Below, one piece after another: positions 1-7,992 of a stretch of 64,000 nt of DNA. The notes under the pieces are model-generated. The model saw nothing but the letters and a program-made list of their open reading frames with translations, searched no databases and was not told where the DNA came from. The DNA lies in contig NZ_VRKW01000002.1 of the NCBI RefSeq assembly GCF_009746715.1, positions 186,001-250,000 on the forward strand. The letters are read 5' to 3'. Each line of letters opens with the position of its first letter. The stretch's first letter is position 1. The position numbers were made by a program, and so were the translations under genes. Source of the DNA: Ketobacter sp. MCCC 1A13808 (lineage in GTDB: Bacteria > Pseudomonadota > Gammaproteobacteria > Pseudomonadales > Ketobacteraceae).

Positions 1-869
1 ACATAGGATCCATCGATAAAATATTCTCTGTATTCCTGCTCTGAGCCGGTGTTCAGAAAGTTATTCGCGCCTAAATACGCCCCCGCCTTACGTTCCGTAT
101 ACCGGCCCTGCAATGACAGATTCCGGTAACTGCCCTGAAAGGACATCTCATATCGTTTTTGCCAAAAGTCCGTGCGTCCGGATTGGCCTGTCGCATCGGA
201 GCGGACCGGTTCGTTTATTCCGTCCGAATGAAACACATTGGCGTTGAAAGCCAGATCCAATTCACCGATTCGTTCGCCGTACAAAAGATCGAACTGATTG
301 GTCTCATCACTGCCACCCGACAAGCTAAGCTCAACACCATCAATATCTTTTGCTGTCTTGGTCACGATGTTTACCACCGCGACAAAGGCGTTGGCACCGT
401 ACAGCGCCGACCCCGGCCCACGAACAATCTCAACCACTTTGATATCATCTATACGGAAGTTGTTATAACTGGACAATGCCCCGCCGTTAACCAGGTTGTT
501 ATTCACCGGATGGCCATTAATAAGAAACAGGACCTTTTCCGAAAAATCGGTCTTCACGCCCCGCACGCCCGTAGACGTGATGCCCATATTAAATTGATTG
601 ATACCGAACCCGGGTACCCGCTTAAGTGCGTCCATCAAATTACGGGCACCCATTTTCTGCAGCTCATCGGCGGTTATGATGCTGATGGTGGAGCCGCTCT
701 TATTGAGTTTCTCCTGGGTCTTGGTGGCCGTAGTGACATAGTGCTCCTCCTGCAACCAGCGTATTTCCTGTTGCAGTGTGGGAGAGGTAGCGGCACTTGC
801 CTGGGATAACACAAGCATTGAGCCCCCTATGCCCAGAGCAACGCGTCTCCCTACCAACATTCCAATCAT
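1..869 (-). CDS. TonB-dependent outer-membrane receptor, N-terminal part (cut by window edge)
   Basis: Reading the minus strand from an ATG at 869 gives an open frame to the window edge, about 289 residues. It starts with a signal-peptide-like stretch (MLVGRRVALGIGG... ending near QASA) and continues into a plug domain. Plug-typical segments are visible: SIITADELQKMGARNLMDAL, RVPGF, GVRG, FLINGHPVNN, VEIVRGPGSALYGANAF and VVNIVTK. These are hallmarks of TonB-dependent receptors that import siderophores, cofactors or other large ligands with TonB energy. The beta-barrel lies outside the window, so the ligand cannot be told. It is the third gene of a minus-strand run, 42 bases after the DUF917 gene, so its ligand may be related to that enzyme pair. 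An in-frame ATG at 860 is an alternative start. Confidence 0.85.
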   Translation of the reverse strand, partial: MIGMLVGRRVALGIGGSMLVLSQASAATSPTLQQEIRWLQEEHYVTTATKTQEKLNKSGSTISIITADELQKMGARNLMDALKRVPGFGINQFNMGITSTGVRGVKTDFSEKVLFLINGHPVNNNLVNGGALSSYNNFRIDDIKVVEIVRGPGSALYGANAFVAVVNIVTKTAKDIDGVELSLSGGSDETNQFDLLYGERIGELDLAFNANVFHSDGINEPVRSDATGQSGRTDFWQKRYEMSFQGSYRNLSLQGRYTERKAGAYLGANNFLNTGSEQEYREYFIDGSY

Positions 870-911
870 TGTTTGCTTTTGCTCCACCACGCAGAGTTTG
901 TTTACGGGCTG

Positions 912-2039
912 TTAATCCAATAAGTCGGGAATATCCTCAATAAAGGTATAGCCGGACCAGCTTGCCGAAGAAAATTTTTGCGTCAACAACGTCAGATACT
1001 GAAAAAACATACCGGGTGTACGAATAGTGTCCAACGCTTTCACCCATAGCAGGCAGATTTCGATGGATTGCTTACTTTCGAATCGGCTGCAAATCTCTGA
1101 ATTGGTCATCGGCGTGCCATCTACACCCATACAGCAAATCATATCCGGGCCTAAAATAAACGCCGAAGGCTGCCCATGATAATCAATGGTTGCAAACAGG
1201 CTTTCGTTGACGAAATACAGTCTCACCGTCATCCCCGCCTCATCTTGCACAGTGATAGTGCCCACATCGAAGCCATCTTCCACTTTATTCGTCGCCGCAA
1301 TAACACGGCCTTTGCGCGTAATGATACGATTATCTGCATAGAAATTACCAATTATTGCCCGCACTCCCTCTAACGGATTCTGAGTCGCCATGGCCACACC
1401 CAACGACCGCGCCAGCGACAGGGAGCCAGGCACAAACGCAGCCGGCGCCGTCAACTGTTGGGCACTGATCGGCCAGGTGGCAACCGTACCGGCATTATGC
1501 AGTTCATTGCTGACTACTTTTCTGACGTCTCGCTCCATCTGCCGGGCATTCGCTGGATGCAATGGAAACTGAACGTCCGTTTCGCTGACTACCAATGTTT
1601 CTTGCGTCGGAAATCCCTTGAGGGCATAAGTGCACATGCTCATTTGGGGAACGGATCGACCCGCACCGTCTCCATCCACAAACGGGATATTGTACTGGGC
1701 GCACGCCAGCAGCGGGATCATCGAATTCATTGCGCCCACTTCGATCGGCAGCACATGACTAAACGTTTTGCCTGACATTTCCTGTAATCCGGTCAACCCG
1801 AAGCCTGCCGAATAATTAAAATTCAGGTTGGGGGCGTCCGGTGCGCCTACCCCACATATCACCAACAGCTCATCGCCGGAGTGGAGTTCTTCTACACCCA
1901 CCACGCTGACCTCGTTCGAAAAATGGGTAATGTTGTCGATGACATCCAGAGCAGAAGCCACTCCGCCTCCCCCGCCACTGGCCAGAAAACTCGCCCCATT
2001 AACGATGGTTTGCATATCCGTTTTATTAATCTTGTACAT
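912..2039 (-). CDS. DUF917 family protein (S-methyl thiohydantoin desulfurase-like)
   Basis: 375 residues, full length for the family now named S-methyl-thiohydantoin desulfurase domain (formerly DUF917). Recognised by the N-terminal glycine run (SFLASGGGGGVASAL), the segment ELLVICGVGAPDAP and the central VDGDGAGRSVPQMSM, which are the conserved blocks of the family. Members are linked to hydantoin or thiohydantoin breakdown and are often found with hydantoinases and hydantoin racemases. That fits here: the upstream gene, 9 bases away, is a hydantoin/Asp/Glu racemase, so the two are almost certainly co-transcribed. No hydantoinase or carbamoylase is visible in the window. No signal peptide, so cytoplasmic. 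Family assignment is firm; the exact substrate is not known. Confidence 0.85.
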   Translation of the reverse strand: MYKINKTDMQTIVNGASFLASGGGGGVASALDVIDNITHFSNEVSVVGVEELHSGDELLVICGVGAPDAPNLNFNYSAGFGLTGLQEMSGKTFSHVLPIEVGAMNSMIPLLACAQYNIPFVDGDGAGRSVPQMSMCTYALKGFPTQETLVVSETDVQFPLHPANARQMERDVRKVVSNELHNAGTVATWPISAQQLTAPAAFVPGSLSLARSLGVAMATQNPLEGVRAIIGNFYADNRIITRKGRVIAATNKVEDGFDVGTITVQDEAGMTVRLYFVNESLFATIDYHGQPSAFILGPDMICCMGVDGTPMTNSEICSRFESKQSIEICLLWVKALDTIRTPGMFFQYLTLLTQKFSSASWSGYTFIEDIPDLLD

Positions 2040-2048
2040 ACGCGGGGT

Positions 2049-2783
2049 TCACTCTGCGTCCTTAAAGTTGGGTGGTACCTGATAGGTTACCCGGCTCTGC
2101 CATTGCCTGGTTCGCATCAACATATACAGAAAGTTCACCGCCGCTTTATTGGGATCGATCACCGGAATATTCATTTTATATTTCGCTTTTAAGCGCTCCG
2201 CCACCGGTTCGGCGATGTGCATAAATCCCGTGCAGCCCAGCAAAATAGCATCTGCTCCGGCAGTCTCAATGGCGTTAACGCTGCATTCGTATACCTTTTC
2301 GATCACGATTTTCTTTTCAGATAACTGGTGTACAGGCAAGTCGACTGCAACGATGGAGGCAAAGTTGGGTTCAATGCCAAAGGTTCTGATATGGGATCGC
2401 TGCATATCCACCACCGAATCCAACACGGTGACAATAGAAAACCGCTGCCCCAGGGACATCGCCGTGAATACGCTGGGCCTGAACCCACCAATAACCGGTA
2501 CGTTGACCACCTCCCTAGCTTCTTCCACACCACAATAATCAAAATCCGAGACAAAAATCCCGTTAAAGCCCTGATGTTCCGCTTTGATCGCCAGATCTAC
2601 CACATGGGGAGCATTGGTCATACGATCCCAACGACTTTCTATAGACGCATTTCCGGCGCCGATGTTTTCCACGTCAATATCCAAATCAGGCGGCGCGGCC
2701 CCTCGTGCCAATTCAGCTAATTCCTGGTTATACGCAGCGTCGTTGATGGGAATGATGATTTTCATTCTAAAGTCAGCAGCCAT
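2049..2783 (-). CDS. Asp/Glu/hydantoin racemase family protein
   Basis: 244 residues. The fold family uses two cysteines as acid and base. Candidates are C84 in SDFDYCGVEEAR and C184 in ILLGCTGF, the usual spacing and context for hydantoin or Asp/Glu racemases (cofactor independent). The family interconverts D and L forms of 5-substituted hydantoins or acidic amino acids; some members are maleate isomerases or decarboxylases. The first ATG (2783) has a good ribosome site (AAGGGAA, 8 bases upstream), whereas the internal ATG at 2765 has none, so the longer form is preferred. It heads a minus-strand operon with the DUF917 gene and a TonB receptor. Specificity cannot be read from sequence alone. 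Confidence 0.85.
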   Translation of the reverse strand: MAADFRMKIIIPINDAAYNQELAELARGAAPPDLDIDVENIGAGNASIESRWDRMTNAPHVVDLAIKAEHQGFNGIFVSDFDYCGVEEAREVVNVPVIGGFRPSVFTAMSLGQRFSIVTVLDSVVDMQRSHIRTFGIEPNFASIVAVDLPVHQLSEKKIVIEKVYECSVNAIETAGADAILLGCTGFMHIAEPVAERLKAKYKMNIPVIDPNKAAVNFLYMLMRTRQWQSRVTYQVPPNFKDAE

Positions 2784-2903
2784 GGAATTGATTCCCTTCG
2801 ATAAGAGATGTTATTTTTGTTCGATTCATGTTCTGTAGAATTCGCGCGCTAACCTGACCTATCAGCTCAAGCACGCGCATTACGGATACAATATGGGTAT
2901 TCC

Positions 2904-3114
2904 CACTTAAGTGTAGTCAAGCTTTAAAGCTCTTCATCGATTCCTGTGAAAACACTTAAAATTGGCATTTTGCATATGCTTTCAACGCGTTAGATAATTC
3001 TAACTGGCAATAACGGAAGCATCCGTTAATCTATGTAGCATTTATTCCGCTACAGAAACAAAGATGGTGACTATTATTAGTAAGAGTGAATTACAGTGCG
3101 CTTCGGTAATTCAC
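2904..3114. promoter_or_regulatory. Palindrome cluster in the divergent intergenic region 2784-3223
   Basis: This 440-base gap between the racemase operon (minus) and the sensor kinase (plus) must carry both promoters. It holds five inverted repeats: CACTTAAGTG (2904-2913), AGCTTTAAAGCT (2920-2931), TAACGGA-4-TCCGTTA (3011-3028), TGTAGC-9-GCTACA (3034-3054) and GTGAATTAC-11-GTAATTCAC (3086-3114). All arms are perfect. The first two have centres 17 bases apart. They could be operator sites or hairpins in a leader transcript. No regulator gene in the window obviously matches them, and I see no clear sigma-70 boxes to place a start. Confidence 0.5.
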
Positions 3115-3223
3115 CAAGCTCCCTTATCAATCAACCCATGTTCTTGAGTAAACGTTGTTTGGAGCAAGGGGAGCTGCGTGTGTGTAGCTGTATCAGTAAA
3201 CGATCAGGCCCAAGGCTTATTCG

Positions 3224-5146
3224 ATGATGTTCAAACGAGGTATTCGCAACCAGTTGGTTACGGTGATGCTGCTACTGGTTCTCTCGGTGCTGGTATTACT
3301 CACCAGCGGGCAAATTTCCTCTCAGCAGGCAATTTTGCGAGGGGAATTGCAAAAGCAGACCGACCTCATGCTGGAAAATCTATACAACAGGGCTTTATTT
3401 CAATCCAACCAATTACACCATCAGGTCGAAGAGCAAATCGCGTCCTTCAACCTCTTTGAGATGACCGACTCCCTCAACAAAATCTCGGAAAACAGCAGCG
3501 AATTGAAATGGGTGATCCTGGTTGATAAATCCCAGAACGTTGTGGTGAATACTGCTGGTTCGACAATCCAACAAAACAAGTACAGCGACACCCTGTTTCA
3601 GCAAGATTACATCGTAGAGGTCAAATCGATCGGAAAATCATTATCAGAGAAGCCGGATCAGCTCGTCACGGAAAAGCTAAGAGACGCCAATGGTTTGGTA
3701 TTTAGATTACCGGTTCAGGTGGGCAGCGGTCCGTGGGGCCAACTGATGGTAGGTTACTCTTTAGACGGGGTGAAAGCACAGGTCAAACAATCGGAACAGG
3801 AAAACTCCGCCATAGTGAAGAGCTACTCTCTTCGATCCCTCGCCTCTGCGGCCAGTATTCTTCTGCTCACATTCCTGGTTATTTCACGTTTAGCCCAGCG
3901 CCTGGCCGATCCCATTGTGCGCTTGACGGACTTCGCGCAACGCCTTTCCAAAGGTGACTTTTCCATTGTCAACCAGGTCAATCCCACGGGCAAAGATGAA
4001 GTGGGCGTGCTCACCGCTCAATTCTCAGAAATGGCTGTGAACCTGAGTAAGGCCTACCAGGACCTGGAAGAATACAATCTGCACCTGGAAATGAAGGTGG
4101 ATGAGCGCACGGAGCAGCTCAATCAACAAAACGAGAACCTGATCAAAGCGCTGAATGACCTTGAAGAAAGCCAGCAACAACTGGTGCATTCCGAGAAAAT
4201 GGCCGCATTGGGCCAATTGGTCGCCAGCATTGCTCACGAAGTGAACACTCCATTGGGCGCTATACACGCCTCTGCGGGCAATGCCACTAAATATTACACC
4301 GGCTATGCCAATAGTCTGGAGATGCTTTTCCAGCACGCCACCGACGCTGAAAAACACCTGTTCGACTGGCTATTACACAACGCCGGCCCCATGGAATCCA
4401 TGACCACCCGCGAAGAACGCAAGGTCAAGCGCAAAGCCCTGCAACTGCTGACAGAAAGCGGCTCCGATAGAGCAGAAGAAATTGCAGACCGGCTCATTGA
4501 TATGGGGCTGGCTGACAAAACAGATCAAATAATAAGCATGATGGTGGGCGACAACAGCTTTCGAATCATCGACAGTGCGTACAATCTCACCGGCATTATG
4601 CGTTGTAATCAAACCATTTACACCGCGACCGCCCGTGCCGCCAAAATCGCGTTTGCCCTGAAAAGTTTTGCACGAAAGGACCATTTCGGCGAAAAGTCCG
4701 ATAGCAATATCAACGAGGATATCAATACGGTCCTGGTGCTCTATAACGGCTTGTTAAAGCAGGGCTGCGAAGTCATTAAAAACTTTCAAACCCTGCCGCT
4801 ACTCAACTGTTACCCCGACGAACTCAATCAGGTGTGGACCAATCTCATTCACAATGCCCTGCAAGCCATGGAATACAAAGGCGTTCTGACTATCGACACC
4901 CTCAGTATCAATATAGAGAATCAGCCCCACATTCAGGTCAACATCTCTGACACCGGACAAGGTATTTCTAAGCAGATTCAGGAACGGATCTGGGAATCCT
5001 TCTTTACAACCAAAGTGGCCGGGGAAGGCAGCGGACTGGGCCTGGGTATCTGCAAACGGATTGTTGAAAAGCACCGGGGCAAGATTTTCTTTAAATCCAG
5101 GCCTGGATATACTACGTTTAGTGTAGTCTTGCCGATTTCAGATTAA
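3224..5146 (+). CDS. Membrane sensor histidine kinase
   Basis: 640 residues. Transmembrane helix about 12-30, a periplasmic sensor region about 31-205, second helix about 206-223, HAMP linker about 224-276, then a coiled coil to about 325. The phospho-accepting histidine is H338 in SIAHEVNTPLGAI. The ATPase domain has an N box (NLIHNALQAM, about 541), DTGQGIS, an F-box-like FFTTK and GSGLGLGI. Unusually, about 200 residues separate H box and N box, including a charged helical stretch at about 370-440, longer than in common kinases. The periplasmic part has no motif I can assign to a ligand. It is followed after about 45 bases by a lone receiver protein, its likely partner. Start: tandem ATGs at 3224/3227, weak ribosome site. 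Confidence 0.9.
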   Translation: MMFKRGIRNQLVTVMLLLVLSVLVLLTSGQISSQQAILRGELQKQTDLMLENLYNRALFQSNQLHHQVEEQIASFNLFEMTDSLNKISENSSELKWVILVDKSQNVVVNTAGSTIQQNKYSDTLFQQDYIVEVKSIGKSLSEKPDQLVTEKLRDANGLVFRLPVQVGSGPWGQLMVGYSLDGVKAQVKQSEQENSAIVKSYSLRSLASAASILLLTFLVISRLAQRLADPIVRLTDFAQRLSKGDFSIVNQVNPTGKDEVGVLTAQFSEMAVNLSKAYQDLEEYNLHLEMKVDERTEQLNQQNENLIKALNDLEESQQQLVHSEKMAALGQLVASIAHEVNTPLGAIHASAGNATKYYTGYANSLEMLFQHATDAEKHLFDWLLHNAGPMESMTTREERKVKRKALQLLTESGSDRAEEIADRLIDMGLADKTDQIISMMVGDNSFRIIDSAYNLTGIMRCNQTIYTATARAAKIAFALKSFARKDHFGEKSDSNINEDINTVLVLYNGLLKQGCEVIKNFQTLPLLNCYPDELNQVWTNLIHNALQAMEYKGVLTIDTLSINIENQPHIQVNISDTGQGISKQIQERIWESFFTTKVAGEGSGLGLGICKRIVEKHRGKIFFKSRPGYTTFSVVLPISD

Positions 5147-5191
5147 ATTAGTCCTTATAGTTTATCTGTGTATTATCCAACATTGAGTGAC

Positions 5192-5599
5192 ATGTATTTG
5201 AACAAAGCTTATATCATTTGCGTCGACGACGACCGGACCATTCTCATGAGTTTGCGAGCACAACTGAGGCACTGGTATAAGGGCAAATACGCCATAGAAA
5301 TCGCAGAAAGTGCACCGGAAGGCCTGGAACTGATTCAGGAATTGCTGGACGACGGCGAAGAAATCAAAGCCGTTATTTCAGACTGGATGATGCCCGGCAT
5401 GAAAGGCGACGAGTTCCTGATTAAAGTACACAAGCAATACCCCACCCTTCTCAAAATCATGCTCAGCGGCCACGCCGATCCCGAAGCCGTTCAACGGACT
5501 GAAGAACTCACCGAATTCTCCGGCTGTATCAACAAACCCTGGACCCGGGAGGATTTTTTCCAGGTGATCCCCTTCGATGAAAAAGAGAACGAAGCGTAA
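5192..5599 (+). CDS. Single-domain response regulator (receiver only)
   Basis: 135 residues from the ATG at 5192, which has GAGTG just upstream; a GTG at 5168 would add 8 residues. A complete receiver domain is visible: acidic pocket IICVDDDR (D11-D13), phospho-acceptor D64 in VISDWMMPG, S93 in MLSGHAD and K115 in INKPW. It ends just after the domain, with no DNA-binding or enzymatic output, so it must act by protein contact, as CheY-type regulators do, or pass phosphate on. It lies in an apparent operon with the upstream kinase. The SGHAD...NKPW signature resembles receivers normally joined to HD-GYP or other output domains. Confidence 0.9.
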   Translation: MYLNKAYIICVDDDRTILMSLRAQLRHWYKGKYAIEIAESAPEGLELIQELLDDGEEIKAVISDWMMPGMKGDEFLIKVHKQYPTLLKIMLSGHADPEAVQRTEELTEFSGCINKPWTREDFFQVIPFDEKENEA

Positions 5600-5726
5600 C
5601 AGCCTGCAAGGACTAATCAACTCTGCACTTCTCCTGACCCCGCCTTGTGCTTTCACTGGACAATCGATTGCTTTTCTATAAAGTGAATAAGCCTGATGAA
5701 TTCTGCTCAACCCGGGAACAGTTTAA

Positions 5727-7043
5727 GTGAATACCGAAGAAATAAAAAAATTAGCAATGGACGCCGGTAACAAGGCGGTCGAATCCATTCTGAGCATCAA
5801 TACCTATTCTCAATTAGCCTTGGTTTTTCTGATAATCGCTGTGGCGTACATCGCCAGCAACCGCATCCGATCGTTTATCCCGATTTTGAGAAAGCTGGAC
5901 AAAACACAACCGACGGATCCTCTACGGCGCTTTCTTTCCGCTTTGGGAAACCTGTTATTTCCACTTCTGAATATCCTGATGCTGAGCTTTTCCGTTGAGC
6001 TGAGCAAACGCCTAATCGGTCAATCGTGGCTGGTTAATTTTGCGTTGATTATCGCCATGCTTTTTGTTTTCAATACCGTGATCCGAGATCACGTCAAAAA
6101 CGATTTCATCAAGTTCGTTTTCAGATGGATTGGCCTGCCCTTACTGCTGTTGCATCTGGTGGGAATACTCGGGCACCTGATCCAGATTCTGGAATCCATG
6201 TCGGTCAGTATCGGCAATATCGAAATGTCGGCCTACGGCTTACTGAGAGTCATCTTTTTCGGTTCACTTCTATTCTGGCTCGGCCGTGTATCAAATAATA
6301 CGGGCAAAGAAATAATTCGGCGCCAGGAAAAGTTGGATATCCGAACCAAAGAAGTGGCCGTTAAATGTCTGGAGATCACCATTTTTGTTGGGGTCTCACT
6401 TCTTATTCTACAGATCATGGGTATCAACTTAACGGCGCTTGCCGTGTTTGGCGGCGCAGTGGGTGTCGGCTTGGGATTCGGATTGCAAGCCATCGCTTCG
6501 AACTTTATTTCCGGCATCATTATCTTGTTGGATCGTTCCATTACGGTTGAAGACTATATCGAGCTAGAAGATGGTCGTTCGGGTATCGTTCGGGAAATGT
6601 CATTACGTTCCACTACTCTGGAAACCTATGATGGAAAAGACATCATGGTGCCCAACGAAAAGTTTATAACCGAAAGCTTCACCAACTGGTCTCACCACAA
6701 CAACAAACAGCGCTACCGAGTGGATTTTTCAGTAGCGTACCACTCGGATGTTCGCAAGTTAGTCGAAATCATAAAACAGGTTGTTGCGACCCATGAGCAA
6801 GTCATCAGCGGTGACGATATCCCCATTGAGGAACGTCCGGATTGTGAAATCGATAGCTTTGGTGATTCCGGAATTAATATGTTCGTGGAATTCTGGATGT
6901 ATGGGGTTGATGACGGAAAAAACCGGGTGGGTGGAGACCTGCTACTGATGATTCTTGAAACGCTACAGGAACACGGCTATGAGATTCCCTTTCCGCAACG
7001 TGAAGTTCGTATCCTTAACGAAGCGCCCCCTGCAAAGGTGTGA
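5727..7043 (+). CDS. MscS-family mechanosensitive channel
   Basis: 438 residues with a GTG start. About five hydrophobic helices occupy residues 20-270. The pore helix is clear: GGAVGVGLGFGLQAIASNF followed by SGIIILLDRSITVEDYIEL, the glycine/alanine-packed MscS pore and the beta-domain entry. A soluble C-terminal domain follows (about 290-430). Such channels open when membrane tension rises and release solutes during hypo-osmotic shock. At 438 residues it is longer than E. coli MscS (286) because of extra N-terminal helices, in the YbdG/YnaI size range. It follows the kinase/regulator pair on the same strand with a gap of about 127 bases and may share a transcript. It converges on the ECF sigma gene. 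Confidence 0.9.
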   Translation: MNTEEIKKLAMDAGNKAVESILSINTYSQLALVFLIIAVAYIASNRIRSFIPILRKLDKTQPTDPLRRFLSALGNLLFPLLNILMLSFSVELSKRLIGQSWLVNFALIIAMLFVFNTVIRDHVKNDFIKFVFRWIGLPLLLLHLVGILGHLIQILESMSVSIGNIEMSAYGLLRVIFFGSLLFWLGRVSNNTGKEIIRRQEKLDIRTKEVAVKCLEITIFVGVSLLILQIMGINLTALAVFGGAVGVGLGFGLQAIASNFISGIIILLDRSITVEDYIELEDGRSGIVREMSLRSTTLETYDGKDIMVPNEKFITESFTNWSHHNNKQRYRVDFSVAYHSDVRKLVEIIKQVVATHEQVISGDDIPIEERPDCEIDSFGDSGINMFVEFWMYGVDDGKNRVGGDLLLMILETLQEHGYEIPFPQREVRILNEAPPAKV

Positions 7044-7073
7044 TTCTGCCAACCCCCCTGCCCCTGCTTTTCA

Positions 7074-7643
7074 TTAACAGGACAAATAACGATTCAATTT
7101 CATCAGATCACGACGCAGACAGGCTTTGATACTGTTAACCGGTTGGTTCAGATGGATAGCAATAGACTCCCTGCTGTACCCGTAGTAATAGGCCATCACT
7201 AATGCGTTGCGGTTCAATGTGCACAACGAGGTCAAACCACCGCGTAATTGACGGTGTAACTCTTGCGTCAACAAATGGGTCACCGGCGTATCCAGAGCGC
7301 GTGTTTCCGTGCATTCCTGAAAACGTTCAAACTGGTCTCTTCGATTTTTCTCAATCCCTTCGCATTTTAACCGGTCGATAGCGCGATAACGTAAAATAGC
7401 ACTCATCCACGTCATCGGTTCGCTTTGGCTACGCTGGTAATCACCTGCCCGAAACCATATCTGTAGCAACGTTTCCTGCACGACATCTTTACTCATGTCA
7501 CTGTCGTAGAGCACATTCATCGCTGCACTACTGAGCTTCCCCGCCACCCTGTGGTGTAATTGTTCCAGTGCAGATTGATCTTTCAAAGCAATTCTTTCCA
7601 ACAATTTTTCCAACTCGTCCGCTGTTGCCTCGTGCATCGACAT
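7074..7643 (-). CDS. ECF-type RNA polymerase sigma factor (orphan)
   Basis: 189 residues from the ATG at 7643 (AGGGAA 8 bases upstream); a TTG at 7664 would lengthen it. Region 2 is recognisable in DVVQETLLQIW and SEPMTWMSAILRYRAIDRLK. Region 4 is ESIAIHLNQPVNSIKACLRR, the helix that reads the -35 element. It closely resembles the second sigma gene at 55155-55730: both share the ERIALKDQ/ARIALKDQ start, SEPMTW, MAYYYGYSRE and the C-terminal helix, which places them in the SigK-like ECF group. Unlike that gene it has no anti-sigma gene beside it; downstream is the convergent MscS gene. It is divergent from the polyketide operon, whose upstream region carries an ECF-like promoter, so it may control that operon. 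Confidence 0.9.
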   Translation of the reverse strand: MSMHEATADELEKLLERIALKDQSALEQLHHRVAGKLSSAAMNVLYDSDMSKDVVQETLLQIWFRAGDYQRSQSEPMTWMSAILRYRAIDRLKCEGIEKNRRDQFERFQECTETRALDTPVTHLLTQELHRQLRGGLTSLCTLNRNALVMAYYYGYSRESIAIHLNQPVNSIKACLRRDLMKLNRYLSC

Positions 7644-7883
7644 CCTGTGGTTCCCTGATTTCAATTATCGCGCGGGGCACAGTCCGCTGCTTGACCCTGC
7701 GCACCGGACACTAGTCATCTTCCGTCAAATGAAGAAAAAGTTTAATTCAACAAAGACCACCTTAAAAGCCAACCTTATCACAGCAGAAACGCTGAATACG
7801 GCCGGAAAGTGCCGCACACATACAAAGCAAAAATAGTCCGGCATTATTCTGTGCGAAATTGCCAGAGTAAATTCATCCCACCC

Positions 7884-7910
7884 TGCAACTTAATGACAGC
7901 GACCGTCGTA
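7884..7910 (+). promoter_or_regulatory. Putative ECF-type promoter of the polyketide operon
   Basis: TGCAAC at 7884-7889, then 17 bases from the AAC to CGT at 7907-7909. An AAC -35 element and a CGT -10 element 16-17 bases apart are characteristic of many ECF sigma factors. The same TGCAAC-N17-CGT layout occurs twice more in the window, on both strands at 57.75-57.84 kb. Two copies also share TTAAT after the -35 and CCGTCGTA at the -10. The predicted start lies about 75 bases before the synthase ATG. The rest of the 349-base gap (7644-7992) shows no gene. Confidence 0.65.
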
Positions 7911-7992
7911 AATAGGAGTACGACATCGCTACCGAACAGAGACGGTGTATTCGGCTTTTTAATTAATTCACACCCGTTAAAGGATAAACGAG

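Noticed and set aside
159-809. 216-residue plus-strand open frame
   Set aside because: It is antisense to the TonB receptor plug domain, which has clear family motifs on the minus strand.
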